56,573 nt of DNA, taken from assembly GCA_017443595.1 (NCBI GenBank), contig JAFSYU010000053.1, positions 1-56,573 on the forward strand. The letters run 5' to 3'. The notes under the pieces were generated by a model. That model saw nothing but the letters and a program-made list of their open reading frames with translations, made no database searches and was not told the DNA's origin. Below are positions 40,334 to 49,557 of this stretch, piece by piece. The translations under genes and the position numbers were made by a program. Position 1 is the first letter of the stretch, and each line of letters opens with the position of its first letter. This DNA is from Clostridia bacterium. GTDB taxonomy: Bacteria > Bacillota > Clostridia > Oscillospirales > CAG-272.

Positions 40334-41938
40334 ATGAAAAAAGCCATAAGCGCGATCATTTGCGCGGCAATGCTTTTAACAGTTGTTTTAACGGTAAACG
40401 TATCAGCCGAAAATATAATAAATGACGGCATTACCTACGTCCGTGAAAAGGATCATTTGATATTATCAAAGTGCGACGCGTCGGTAAGCGGCGGCGTGGT
40501 GATACCGGAGTATATAGAAGACAACGGAGAAAAGCTGCCTGTGACAAGTATAGGCGAGGAGGCGTTCAACTTCTGCACGGGAATAGTCAGCCTGAGCATA
40601 CCGGACACGGTGACGTCGCTCGGCGAATGGATGTGTTACGAATGCAAAAATCTTAAAAGCGTAAGCTTTGGCTTTGGTATAACGGAAATAGCGATGTGTG
40701 CGTTCGTGTTATGTGACAGCCTTGAAAGCGTTGCGGTGCCGGAAGGCGTTACGGTTATAAATGACGGCGCGTTTGACGACTGTGACGCTCTTGCAAGCGT
40801 TATATTGCCGGACGGACTTAAAGAGATCAAAGCATTCGCTTTCCGCAACTGCCTCGCGCTTAAAGAGATAATAATACCCGATACCGTGACGGAAATAGGC
40901 GAGGGCGCTTTTGCGTATGATAAAAAACTGCAGACGGTGCTGATACCGGCAGGCGTCGGTAAAATCGGCAAAAATATACTGCAAAACTGTGACGATCTGA
41001 CAAAGGTCTATTATCTCGGCAGTGAAGAAGACTGGAAGAAAGTCGACGTCGATGAAAGCAATAAAAAACTTACCGATCATATAGTTTTCCATACGGAGCA
41101 TACGTACGATAACGATACGGACGCGATATGCAACGTATGCGGACACGAGCGTTCTTTTACTGTTACGTTTTCGGATCACGGCGGCGTAGTATCTGCCGCC
41201 GAATATAAGCTGAATAAAACGGTCAACGCGCCGAAGATATCCGGCTATTCCGATGAAACGTATAATTATACTTTCAAAGAGTGGGATAAGGAAGTGACCG
41301 TCTGCAAGGGAAAAGCTGAATATACAGCGTTATATGATAAAGAATATATAGACTATACGGTAAAATTCTTAAACTGTGATCAAAGCGTTTTAAGCGAAGA
41401 AAAATACCACTACGGCGATAAGGTGAAAGCGCCGGAAGACCCGACAAAAAAAGAAGATAAAGTATATACCTATAAGTTCACCGGCTGGGACAAAGACGTT
41501 ACGGACTGCAAAGGCAGCGCTTCGTATACTGCGGTTTTTGAGAGCGAATACGTCGAATACACGGTAAAATTCGTAAACGATGACGGAAGCGTGCTAAGTG
41601 AAGAAAGATATCACTACGGCGATAAGGTGAAAGCACCGGAAGACCCGGCGCATAAATACGATAAACTCTATAAATTCACTTTTACAGGCTGGGATAAAAA
41701 AATAGAAGACTGTACGGGCGACGCGGTGTATACGGCGCTTTACGACAGGACGGAAAAATATACGATAAAAGACCTTAACGGCGACGGTTCAACAGACAAT
41801 AAAGACCTGATAACGCTTTTCGATAACATCTCAAGCGGAAAAAAAGCGGACTGCGAATATATATACGACGTTGACCGGGACGGAGAAGTAAACAACAAAG
41901 ACGTTGTGGTACTGTTCCGCTGTCTCAGCCAATTATAA
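40334..41938 (+). CDS. secreted leucine-rich-repeat (BspA-type) protein with three beta repeats and dockerin
   Basis: 534 aa. Signal peptide (1-25, ending VSA). BspA-like LRR_5 units follow (about 60-225; 'LASVILPDGLKEIKAFAFRNC', 'ALKEIIIPDTVTEIGEGAF'). Three copies of a ~70-residue 'YTVKF...HYGDKVKAP...YTFTGWDKxVxxCxGxAxYTAxY' domain (about 270-470) come next. The end is a dockerin-like pair, 'DLNGDGSTDNKDLITLF' and 'DVDRDGEVNNKDVVVLF', with calcium-loop Asp/Asn residues. Dockerins dock onto cohesins, so the protein may join a cell-surface assembly; no cohesin is in this window. It stands alone with a terminator after it. Confidence 0.88.
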   Translation: MKKAISAIICAAMLLTVVLTVNVSAENIINDGITYVREKDHLILSKCDASVSGGVVIPEYIEDNGEKLPVTSIGEEAFNFCTGIVSLSIPDTVTSLGEWMCYECKNLKSVSFGFGITEIAMCAFVLCDSLESVAVPEGVTVINDGAFDDCDALASVILPDGLKEIKAFAFRNCLALKEIIIPDTVTEIGEGAFAYDKKLQTVLIPAGVGKIGKNILQNCDDLTKVYYLGSEEDWKKVDVDESNKKLTDHIVFHTEHTYDNDTDAICNVCGHERSFTVTFSDHGGVVSAAEYKLNKTVNAPKISGYSDETYNYTFKEWDKEVTVCKGKAEYTALYDKEYIDYTVKFLNCDQSVLSEEKYHYGDKVKAPEDPTKKEDKVYTYKFTGWDKDVTDCKGSASYTAVFESEYVEYTVKFVNDDGSVLSEERYHYGDKVKAPEDPAHKYDKLYKFTFTGWDKKIEDCTGDAVYTALYDRTEKYTIKDLNGDGSTDNKDLITLFDNISSGKKADCEYIYDVDRDGEVNNKDVVVLFRCLSQL

Positions 41939-41954
41939 TAAATACGGCGTGACA

Positions 41955-41987
41955 AAACCGGCGGTGAGATCCGCCGGTTTTTGTGTT
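41955..41987. terminator. bidirectional terminator after the LRR-dockerin gene
   Basis: AAACCGGCGG (41955-41964) pairs perfectly with CCGCCGGTTT (41971-41980), loop TGAGAT. T-rich on both strands; shared with the convergent anti-sigma gene. Confidence 0.9.
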
Positions 41988-41991
41988 ATGA

Positions 41992-44352
41992 TCAGTCAGC
42001 AAGCAAAATATCAGTCAAAAATGTTCCGCCTATGACCTTGCTTACGTACGTATAATATTCGTTTATATCGTTTCCCGTAAGTATGTTTGTCCTGACTTCA
42101 AACGTATACGTTACGTTATTTTTTACGCCGTTTTCCTCTCTTATGAAGTCCAAAGAAAGCGTTATGACGTCATCCGAGACGTCAATGACATTCATCGCAA
42201 GCAGAACGTCGTACGTCGTTATAAACTCACCGCCTGTGTTTCCTTCCGCATCGAACACATAGGTAAATCCGTGTTCAAACGCGGGGGTCGTTTTTGTCTT
42301 CGCATATTTCGGGTATACTGCCATATCGCCGTCGTATGCTCCGTATGCCCTTGTTAATTCATTATATATTTCTTCTGTCGTACTGTTTTTCAATAACGCA
42401 AAATCTTTTTCTTCCGACACAGTAAGATATACCGGGAATTCCGCGTCCGCGTTAACGCGATCCCTGTATTCTTTCGGCACCTGATCGATACTGTCATACG
42501 GCCCGCCGTAGCTTAATACGTAGCAGATGTTATTGTATTCGAACTGTCCTTCGCACAAAACACAGTACGAGCCTAAAACGCGTGACACGGCAACGGATGC
42601 GGACGTGCACGGCGACAGGAGCTTTTCGGCAAAGACACCGCCTGTGAGACGCACGCCGTCTTCGTATTCTTTCACCTCAAATGTCAGATTTCTTGTAAAT
42701 CCCATCATAGCGTTGGGAAAATGCACGTCCGCGGTGATAACGTACGTGTCGCCGTTCTGCGACATAAGCTTTGCCGAGCTGTGATCTATACTTAACGAGC
42801 TCTGAGGCCCGCCGTCAAACATATACACTCTGCCGCTCTTTATCGTAAACCACGCGTTCTGCTCTTTGCAGGCACTGTCGATTATGGCTTTGTCCATATA
42901 TTTTTCAAAATAGCCGTAAAAGTCTTCTATCGGGCAGTATTGGGAGACGTCATCCTTCGTGTATGATGTCAACTCTTCTCTCATATAGTCTTCAACGGGC
43001 AGACAGCTTTCGACCAGCTCATCCGGCACCCAGCCGTACGTCACAGCCTGGTAAAGCTGAGCGGCGGCTTTTATCGCATTACGCGATCTGTACGCGATAT
43101 CGAACGGCTCCGGCTTATATCCGTCAAAGCCGAGAGCGGACAGCAGCACGTACGTGCCCGGGAAATCATGCTCCGTTTCTTCTCTGTAAAGCGTTTCCGC
43201 CTTTTTCTTTGCCGCGTCGGCGTATTTTTCTATTATGGGTTCAACTATATCCGGATGATACATGAAGCCGTTTGAGCCGCCGGAGATATAGCTTGAATCT
43301 CCGTACCTGTAAAACGTGATCACAAGATCATAGCCGACAAGATCCGTCATTTCCCATCTGCCGACAGCGCAGAATACAAGCCAGCTCATAAAGACGCGGC
43401 GCGTCCGATCCGTTTCCGTAAAATAGTTTTTTGCACAGTATTCTATCGTCTCGTTTTTGCGTTCTTTCGTCAGGTTGTCAAATACTTCCGTCGTATAAAC
43501 CTCGATAAGTCTGTCTATGCACTCTCCAACGCTGTTTCTGTTCGGATCGAAGCGGTATGATTCATAGCCGACAAGAGAAACGAATCTGCAGACCGTGGGC
43601 AGCTCCTTCAAAGCGTCCTCTTTTACGGTTTTTTTCACGTATATCTGCGCTTTTGACTTGAAAGAGGAGAGCCAAGTGCTGTGAGCGTCCGTTTTTAGCT
43701 CCGTTCTGTCCGGAAAGTACTGCCGCGGAAAGCTCTCGCACGCGCTTACCTCGTCCTTGAGCGTCTCCGACACGAAAACGCTTATGACCGCTTTTACTTT
43801 CGTATCTTTCTCGCCGTTGAAATAGCGCTTTACGAGGTGATCGAACGCGACTTCGCCGTATTCGTGCAAAAGATCCCAGCGCTTATCGGAATTGTCGCCC
43901 GACGCGATAGCTTCTACAAGCACGTCTATCCAGTCCTCATCCGTTTTCCGTGTATATTCCGTTTCCGTCTGCTCCGACATATTTGTTGTTTCTTCCGTTA
44001 CGATCCCGGATTTTTCCGTTACGGCGTCTGTTCCCTGTAATTCTGTATCGGTCGTTTTTTCCGTATTCGCGCCGACCGACGCCCCGAACATATTGCCGAA
44101 AAACGCCGCTGCGGGTTCACGTATCGGTCTTATCGCCATGCAAATACCGAAAAGCAACAGTATTACCGCGGCGGCGGTCAGACCTTTGAGCAGACCGGGC
44201 GATACAAAACCATGTTTATCCGTTTTTCTTATGAGTTTATTTATAAATTTTTCGTGACTGTCGGAAGGCGTCCACGGCGTGTTTATTATTTCCGAAAAAT
44301 CGCGCGACGCCGCCTCGGTCAGTATATCTTTTATATCAAATTCACGACTCAT
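41992..44352 (-). CDS. membrane-anchored anti-sigma-like protein with very large ectodomain
   Basis: 786 aa. A short cytoplasmic part (1-52) is followed by one membrane segment (about 54-70). A Thr/Glu-rich stalk (95-130) comes next, then about 650 residues outside the cell. The order and its 11-bp overlap with an ECF sigma gene identify it as the partner that holds the sigma factor. The ectodomain is split between a helical half (140-470, many 'Y/W' residues) and a beta half with 'SGRVYMFDGGPQSSLSI' and 'FEHGFTYVFDAEGNTGGEF'. No family is recognised. It probably senses an external ligand or cleavage. Confidence 0.65.
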   Translation of the reverse strand: MSREFDIKDILTEAASRDFSEIINTPWTPSDSHEKFINKLIRKTDKHGFVSPGLLKGLTAAAVILLLFGICMAIRPIREPAAAFFGNMFGASVGANTEKTTDTELQGTDAVTEKSGIVTEETTNMSEQTETEYTRKTDEDWIDVLVEAIASGDNSDKRWDLLHEYGEVAFDHLVKRYFNGEKDTKVKAVISVFVSETLKDEVSACESFPRQYFPDRTELKTDAHSTWLSSFKSKAQIYVKKTVKEDALKELPTVCRFVSLVGYESYRFDPNRNSVGECIDRLIEVYTTEVFDNLTKERKNETIEYCAKNYFTETDRTRRVFMSWLVFCAVGRWEMTDLVGYDLVITFYRYGDSSYISGGSNGFMYHPDIVEPIIEKYADAAKKKAETLYREETEHDFPGTYVLLSALGFDGYKPEPFDIAYRSRNAIKAAAQLYQAVTYGWVPDELVESCLPVEDYMREELTSYTKDDVSQYCPIEDFYGYFEKYMDKAIIDSACKEQNAWFTIKSGRVYMFDGGPQSSLSIDHSSAKLMSQNGDTYVITADVHFPNAMMGFTRNLTFEVKEYEDGVRLTGGVFAEKLLSPCTSASVAVSRVLGSYCVLCEGQFEYNNICYVLSYGGPYDSIDQVPKEYRDRVNADAEFPVYLTVSEEKDFALLKNSTTEEIYNELTRAYGAYDGDMAVYPKYAKTKTTPAFEHGFTYVFDAEGNTGGEFITTYDVLLAMNVIDVSDDVITLSLDFIREENGVKNNVTYTFEVRTNILTGNDINEYYTYVSKVIGGTFLTDILLAD

Positions 44353-44881
44353 AACCCGCCTCCGTCAACTCCTTTTTAAGTAATGCAAGTCCGCGCGATA
44401 TCTGCGACCTTACCGTCGCCTCGTTCCGACCGAGCTGTAACGCGACCTCTTTTAATGAAAATCCCATGACGTAACGCAGGTAAAGCGGCGCGCGGTATCT
44501 GCCGTCCATTCTGCGCATGGCGGCGACCGCAAACTCATATTCCGCACCCTGTGCAACTTTTACGGTAAGATCGGTCTTGTCCGACATATCCGGTATTTCT
44601 TCCTCGGATAAATACTCCTTTTTCCGCCGCAAAATATCGTATGATTCATTTGCGGCGACCGTCAGGCAATATCCGCGGATCGCCGGTTCATCCCTGCCGT
44701 CAAGCTCGCGCAGCTTTTTTGAGATCTTTAAAAACGAATTCTGTACCGCGTCCTCCGCGTCGGATTGATTTTTGAGCACGGAAAAAGATGCGGAATATAT
44801 CTTTTTACCGTATTTGACGTATAAATCCTCAAGCTTCTGTCTGTCGTTTTTCGGCAGTTCTTCAAGAAAAAGCAAAAACAT
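44342..44881 (-). CDS. ECF-type RNA polymerase sigma factor
   Basis: 179 aa. Region 2 (about 20-85, 'LYVKYGKKIYSASFSVLKNQSDAEDAVQNSFLKI') melts the -10. Region 4 (about 120-170, 'RYVMGFSLKEVALQLGRNEATVRSQISRGLALLKKEL') binds the -35. It overlaps its likely anti-sigma gene by 11 bp. AAAGGA precedes the ATG. Its regulon is unknown; the nearby dockerin-LRR genes are candidates but use sigma-A-like promoters. Confidence 0.92.
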   Translation of the reverse strand: MFLLFLEELPKNDRQKLEDLYVKYGKKIYSASFSVLKNQSDAEDAVQNSFLKISKKLRELDGRDEPAIRGYCLTVAANESYDILRRKKEYLSEEEIPDMSDKTDLTVKVAQGAEYEFAVAAMRRMDGRYRAPLYLRYVMGFSLKEVALQLGRNEATVRSQISRGLALLKKELTEAGYES

Positions 44882-44973
44882 TATAGCCGTCCTTTCTCCC
44901 GTGACGTTTCAGATAATAAGACGTTTTGGCGCGCCGTTTTGTTGCGTGAATTTTGTAAATGATTTGTAAACAA

Positions 44974-44992
44974 AACCGCCGTTGCCCGGCGG
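44974..44992 (-). terminator. terminator of the lipoate ligase gene
   Basis: On the minus strand ACCGCCG/CGGCGGT with a 5-nt loop, followed by TTTTGTTT. Seven bases after the stop codon. Confidence 0.8.
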
Positions 44993-44998
44993 TCGATT

Positions 44999-45964
44999 TT
45001 ATTGCAGAAAAATATCAGCTATTTGATATGCTGACGCGCCGGAAATGTATTTGTCCGCGTCCGGCATAGCGGCACAGAGCTCAGCGTATGAGAGGCGTTT
45101 GCCGGTCAGTTTTTCCTCAAGCTCCTTTGTCGGTGATGCGCCGAAATAATCGCCGGATATTTTTACGTCCGTCAAGATGCCGTTTTCCGCGGTGTACGAT
45201 ACCTCAACGGAGCCGAACGGATAACGTTTTTTCACGGTTTTTGCGTACTGCTTTGACACGCCGTAGTTCCATTCCCACGTACCGTATTTTTCGTCCTTCA
45301 GCTTTTGTATTTCTTTTATCTGCCCGTCGCTGAAATACGATGCGTCCGGCGCGATTTCCGATTTAAGATAATCAAAAAATCGGATAACGTCAAGGTCCGG
45401 CAGATATTCTTTTAAGTTGCATACGCGGCTGCGCACGCTTTTTATGCCCTTGCTCTGCATTTTTTCCGGGTCTACGTTCAAGGCTCCCTCAACGTCCGAA
45501 AGATCTGCGGAGAAGAGCAGCGTGCCGTGGTGCATGGACTTGCCGTTATACACGCACGCGGCGTTGCCGGAGAATTTGCGGCCGTTTACCGTCATATCGT
45601 TTCTGCCGGACAGCTCTGCCGGTATGCCGAGCTTTTGAAGAGCGGCTACGACCGGCGCGCAGAAATGCGAAAAGTCAAGCAGATCGTCCTCGCTTTTAGG
45701 CGATATGAACGTGAAATTCACGTTGCCTAAATCGTGGAACACCGCGCCGCCGCCGGTTAGACGGCGGACGACGGCTATGTTATGTTCTTTTACGTATGCG
45801 CGGTCTATCTCCGCGTAAGCGTTCTGATTTCTGCCTATTATAACGGCTTTATCGTTGCGCCAGAGCATGAATATCTGCCCGTCTTCCGTGTCGAGCAGAT
45901 ACTGCTCGGCGGCTAAATTGAAATAGGGGTCCGTGCTTGTGTTTATATATGCTTTCATGGTCAT
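44999..45964 (-). CDS. lplA: lipoate-protein ligase
   Basis: 321 aa. Adenylates lipoate and attaches it to lipoyl domains. 'RRLTGGGAVFHDLGNVNF' (about 67-85) binds lipoyl-AMP; 'SGNAACVYNGKSMHHGTLLF' and the C-terminal small domain are present, so it is the full two-domain LplA. Its ATG (45964) overlaps the stop TGA of the LRR-dockerin gene, an odd coupling. No lipoylated enzyme is encoded here. Confidence 0.92.
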   Translation of the reverse strand: MTMKAYINTSTDPYFNLAAEQYLLDTEDGQIFMLWRNDKAVIIGRNQNAYAEIDRAYVKEHNIAVVRRLTGGGAVFHDLGNVNFTFISPKSEDDLLDFSHFCAPVVAALQKLGIPAELSGRNDMTVNGRKFSGNAACVYNGKSMHHGTLLFSADLSDVEGALNVDPEKMQSKGIKSVRSRVCNLKEYLPDLDVIRFFDYLKSEIAPDASYFSDGQIKEIQKLKDEKYGTWEWNYGVSKQYAKTVKKRYPFGSVEVSYTAENGILTDVKISGDYFGASPTKELEEKLTGKRLSYAELCAAMPDADKYISGASAYQIADIFLQ

Positions 45965-47574
45965 TTTACCGTGCTGACCGTCCTGAACAGAGTTACAACG
46001 TCTTTGTTGTCTATATTCCCGTCGCCGTTGACGTCAGCGTTTGCTTTTACGAATTTGTCGGAGGGATCGCCGCTCACCGCGCGGAAAAGTTCAACAACGT
46101 CCTTGTTGTTGACCTCACCGTCGCCGTTTACGTCACCCGTTATTGTTTTCTCGGGATCTGTTCCTTCCGGATCTGTATCCTCGGGTTTCGTATCTTCGGA
46201 CTCTGTGTCTTTCGGTTTTGTATCTTCAGACTCGGTATCGTCCGGTTTTGTTTCATCCGGTTCGGTATCCGTACCGCTTTCTTCGGCTTCCGTCACCTCT
46301 GTTTCATCAGCGTACGGGTCTTCATATATCCATTTTGCGCTGAAAAGCGGTCCGTTGCCCTCGTACAGCGTGACGTTGTCGTCCCACGTCTTTTTTGTGC
46401 CGTTATATCGCACGGTCTTTATATTGTCGCAGCCCCCGAAAGCGTAGTCCGAGATCTCGTTTATACCGCTTCCGATCGACACGGTCTCTATCCCCGTACA
46501 GCGTAAGAACGCGCAGGTACCCACCTTTTCAACGCTGTCAGGTAAAGTTACGGCGCCGATAAGCGAGCAGTCGGCAAACGCATATCTGCCTACCTCTTTC
46601 ACACCGTTTTTGATAACGACGTTTTTGAGACTGCCGCATTCGTCAAAAGCGCTATCACCTATTATGCACGTACCGCCTATAACGGTGCTCGTAATAGCGG
46701 CGCAGTATCTGAACGCATATTTGCCGAGATACGATACGCTGTCCGGTACCGTGATATGGTCAAGACTGCTGCAATTGGAAAACGCGTAATCGTCTATCGT
46801 TTCAACGCCGTTTTCCATAATGACCGATTTAAGCTCTTTGCAGAAGAGAAAAACGTATTTTCCTATCGATTTAACGTTTGACGGGATCGTTATACTCGGA
46901 AGCGCGGTGCATCTGTCAAAAGCGTTATTCTCAATAGCCGACACTCCGCTGCCTATCTTGACGTTTTTCAAACCTTTGCACATATAAAACGCGTATTTTT
47001 CGATTTTTGTCACGCTTTCCGGTATCGTTATGCTTTCAAGCTTCACGCAGTAACAAAAAGCGTCGCTTCCTATGGTCTTAACGCCGTTTTTTATCACTGC
47101 GTCCGTAAGATTTGAACAGTGACCGAAAGCTTCGTCGCCCATTGTTTTTATACCGCCGGATAACGTTACGCTTGCAAGAGAAGAACAGTTGTCAAACGCC
47201 TTTTCTCCCAGTTCCTGCACTTTGCTCGGTATCACCGCGCTTTCAAGTTTTGAGCAATAGCGGAACGCCTGCGCGCCTATGTACGTCAGACATTCGGGAA
47301 ATTTCACGCCGGTGATCTTATTACAAGACTCAAACGCGTTATCCTCTATCTTCTCCACGGGATACGTTTTACCCTTATAAGAAACGGTTTCCGGTATCGT
47401 TATCTCGCCCGCCGCCGACATATTGCACTTTATCACGCTGCTGTACGTATCGTATATACGAAACGTCAGATCGTCCATCTTTTTTTCAATTTCATTTTCC
47501 GCAAAAACGCAGACGGAAAAAGTCAAGGACAGAAGCATGACCGCGGAGACGACCGCGCATAGAAACTTTTTCAT
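45961..47574 (-). CDS. secreted leucine-rich-repeat (BspA-type) protein with dockerin
   Basis: 537 aa. Signal peptide (1-25, ending VFA), about fifteen BspA LRR units of 23 residues (about 55-400; 'SLASVTLSGGIKTMGDEAFGHC', 'SLDHITVPDSVSYLGKYAF'), and an acidic Glu/Thr/Pro linker (425-470, repeats of ESEDTKPKDT). It ends in two dockerin-like calcium loops 'DVNGDGEVNNKDVVELF' and 'DVNGDGNIDNKDVVTLF'. It is the sister of the 40334-41938 gene but lacks the three beta repeats. It is transcribed from its own consensus promoter and coupled to lplA. Confidence 0.9.
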   Translation of the reverse strand: MKKFLCAVVSAVMLLSLTFSVCVFAENEIEKKMDDLTFRIYDTYSSVIKCNMSAAGEITIPETVSYKGKTYPVEKIEDNAFESCNKITGVKFPECLTYIGAQAFRYCSKLESAVIPSKVQELGEKAFDNCSSLASVTLSGGIKTMGDEAFGHCSNLTDAVIKNGVKTIGSDAFCYCVKLESITIPESVTKIEKYAFYMCKGLKNVKIGSGVSAIENNAFDRCTALPSITIPSNVKSIGKYVFLFCKELKSVIMENGVETIDDYAFSNCSSLDHITVPDSVSYLGKYAFRYCAAITSTVIGGTCIIGDSAFDECGSLKNVVIKNGVKEVGRYAFADCSLIGAVTLPDSVEKVGTCAFLRCTGIETVSIGSGINEISDYAFGGCDNIKTVRYNGTKKTWDDNVTLYEGNGPLFSAKWIYEDPYADETEVTEAEESGTDTEPDETKPDDTESEDTKPKDTESEDTKPEDTDPEGTDPEKTITGDVNGDGEVNNKDVVELFRAVSGDPSDKFVKANADVNGDGNIDNKDVVTLFRTVSTVK

Positions 47575-47611
47575 AAATGATCCTCACGCAATTTTATTGT
47601 TTACGTCGTAT

Positions 47612-47640
47612 ATTCTATCATAAGTTATCGATAATGTCAA
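47612..47640 (-). promoter_or_regulatory. promoter for LRR-dockerin-lplA
   Basis: On the minus strand TTGACA (47640-47635), 17-bp spacer, TAGAAT (47617-47612). Confidence 0.8.
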
Positions 47641-47687
47641 GAAAAAACGGTAAGAGAAGCCTGATTTTCCGAATATTGCAAAATATC

Positions 47688-47716
47688 TTGACTTTTGCGC
47701 GCATATATGATAAAAT
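47688..47716 (+). promoter_or_regulatory. promoter for lepA-hemW
   Basis: TTGACT (47688-47693), 17-bp spacer, TAAAAT (47711-47716). Divergent from the LRR promoter. Confidence 0.7.
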
Positions 47717-47751
47717 AAAATGAAATAATATTTTTTTCTTGGGAGAAAAAG

Positions 47752-49557
47752 ATGTACGACAGAAGCAAAATCAGAAATTTCAGCATCATTGCTCACATAG
47801 ATCACGGCAAGTCCACGCTTGCGGACAGGCTGCTTCAGATAACGCGCACCGTTTCCGACCGCGATATGGAGGAGCAGCTGCTTGACAATATGGACATAGA
47901 GCGCGAGCGCGGCATCACTATAAAAGCGCGCGCCGTGCGTCTTGACTATAAAGCGCCGGACGGTGAGGAATACGTCCTTAACCTGATAGACACTCCCGGG
48001 CACGTTGACTTCAACTACGAGGTCAGCCGCTCGCTGAACGCCTGCGAGGGCGCGATACTCGTCGTTGACGCGACGCAGGGCGTTGAGGCGCAGACGATGG
48101 CAAACGCCTATCTCGCCGTTGACAACGGACTTGAAGTCGTGCCGGTAATAAACAAAATAGACCTTCCCGCCGCAATGCCGGATAGGGTGAAGCACGAAAT
48201 AGAAGACACAATAGGCATCCCCGCGCTTGACGCGCCGGAGATATCGGCGAAAAACGGCATAAACATACAGGAAGTGCTTGACCGCATAGTTTCAGACGTT
48301 CCGTCGCCGAAAGGCGACGACAACGCGCCGTTAAAATGCCTTATATTCGACTCATATTACGATTCTTACCTCGGCGTCGTCGTTTACGTAAGAGTCATAG
48401 ACGGCACACTCAAAGCAGGAGAGCGTATAAGGATGATGAACACCGGCGCGGAATTCGACGTCGTATCCGTCGGCTACATGGCTCCGTTCGGTCTTTCGCA
48501 GTCCGACTGCATAAGAGCCGGAGAAGTCGGTTATATAACCGCGAGCATAAAGAGTATAAGCGACACGCGCGTCGGCGATACCGTGACGCACGCCGCAGAT
48601 CCGACGGAAAATCCGTTCCCGGGCTTTAAAAAGTGCATACCCATGGTCTTTTCCGGTATTTATCCCGCGGACGGCGCAAAATATCAGGATTTAAAAGAGG
48701 CAATACTCAAATTGCAGTTAAACGACGCTTCGCTCACGTTTGAGCCGGAGACTTCCGCCGCGCTCGGCTTCGGCTTCCGCTGCGGCTTCCTCGGACTTTT
48801 ACACATGGATATAATCCAGGAGAGACTTGAGCGCGAATTCAACCTCGACATAGTCACAACGGCTCCTTCCGTTATTTATAAAGTCGTGCTTAAAACCGGC
48901 GAGGAGATAACTATAGACAACCCGCTGAATTATCCCGCGGCGGACAAAATAGAGGCGGCGTACGAGCCTATGGTAAAGGCGACGCTTCTGACGCCGAAGG
49001 AGTTTATAGGCGCGGTGAATACGCTCTGCCAGGAGCGCAGAGGCGAATTTGTAACAATGGATTATCTTGACACGGAGAGGGTGGAGATACACTACCGTCT
49101 GCCGTTGAACGAGATAATATACGACTTCTTTGATTCGCTTAAAAGCCGCAGCCGCGGTTACGCTTCGCTCGACTACGAGCTTGACGGATACGACGAAAGC
49201 AAGCTTGTGAAGCTCGATATAATGTTGAACGGCGAGATAATTGACGCGCTGACGTTTATAATCCACGCGGACAAAGCGTACGGACGCGCGCGCAAAATGG
49301 TTGAAAAACTGAAAGAAAACATACCGCGTCAGCTGTTTGAAATACCCGTACAGGCGGCTATCGGCGGCAAGATAATCGCTCGCGAGACCGTCAAAGCCAT
49401 GAGAAAAGACGTTTTGGCAAAATGCTACGGCGGCGATATAACAAGAAAGAAAAAACTGCTTGAAAAGCAGAAGGAAGGCAAAAAACGCATGCGCACGTTC
49501 GGCTCCGTAGCCGTACCGAGCGAGGCGTTCATGGCGGTGCTCAAGCTTGATGAATGA
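47752..49557 (+). CDS. lepA: elongation factor 4 (LepA)
   Basis: 601-aa translational GTPase. G1 '[13 protein letters not shown]', G2 'ERGITIKA', G3 'DTPGH', G4 'NKID', then the LepA-specific C-terminal domain ending '[13 protein letters not shown]'. It acts on stalled or mis-translocated ribosomes and in assembly. Usual length. It overlaps hemW by 8 bp. Confidence 0.97.
   Translation: MYDRSKIRNFSIIAHIDHGKSTLADRLLQITRTVSDRDMEEQLLDNMDIERERGITIKARAVRLDYKAPDGEEYVLNLIDTPGHVDFNYEVSRSLNACEGAILVVDATQGVEAQTMANAYLAVDNGLEVVPVINKIDLPAAMPDRVKHEIEDTIGIPALDAPEISAKNGINIQEVLDRIVSDVPSPKGDDNAPLKCLIFDSYYDSYLGVVVYVRVIDGTLKAGERIRMMNTGAEFDVVSVGYMAPFGLSQSDCIRAGEVGYITASIKSISDTRVGDTVTHAADPTENPFPGFKKCIPMVFSGIYPADGAKYQDLKEAILKLQLNDASLTFEPETSAALGFGFRCGFLGLLHMDIIQERLEREFNLDIVTTAPSVIYKVVLKTGEEITIDNPLNYPAADKIEAAYEPMVKATLLTPKEFIGAVNTLCQERRGEFVTMDYLDTERVEIHYRLPLNEIIYDFFDSLKSRSRGYASLDYELDGYDESKLVKLDIMLNGEIIDALTFIIHADKAYGRARKMVEKLKENIPRQLFEIPVQAAIGGKIIARETVKAMRKDVLAKCYGGDITRKKKLLEKQKEGKKRMRTFGSVAVPSEAFMAVLKLDE

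Noticed and set aside
47584..48195. Minus-strand frame of about 200 codons over the lepA start
   Set aside because: Lies opposite lepA and across two promoters, with no protein features.
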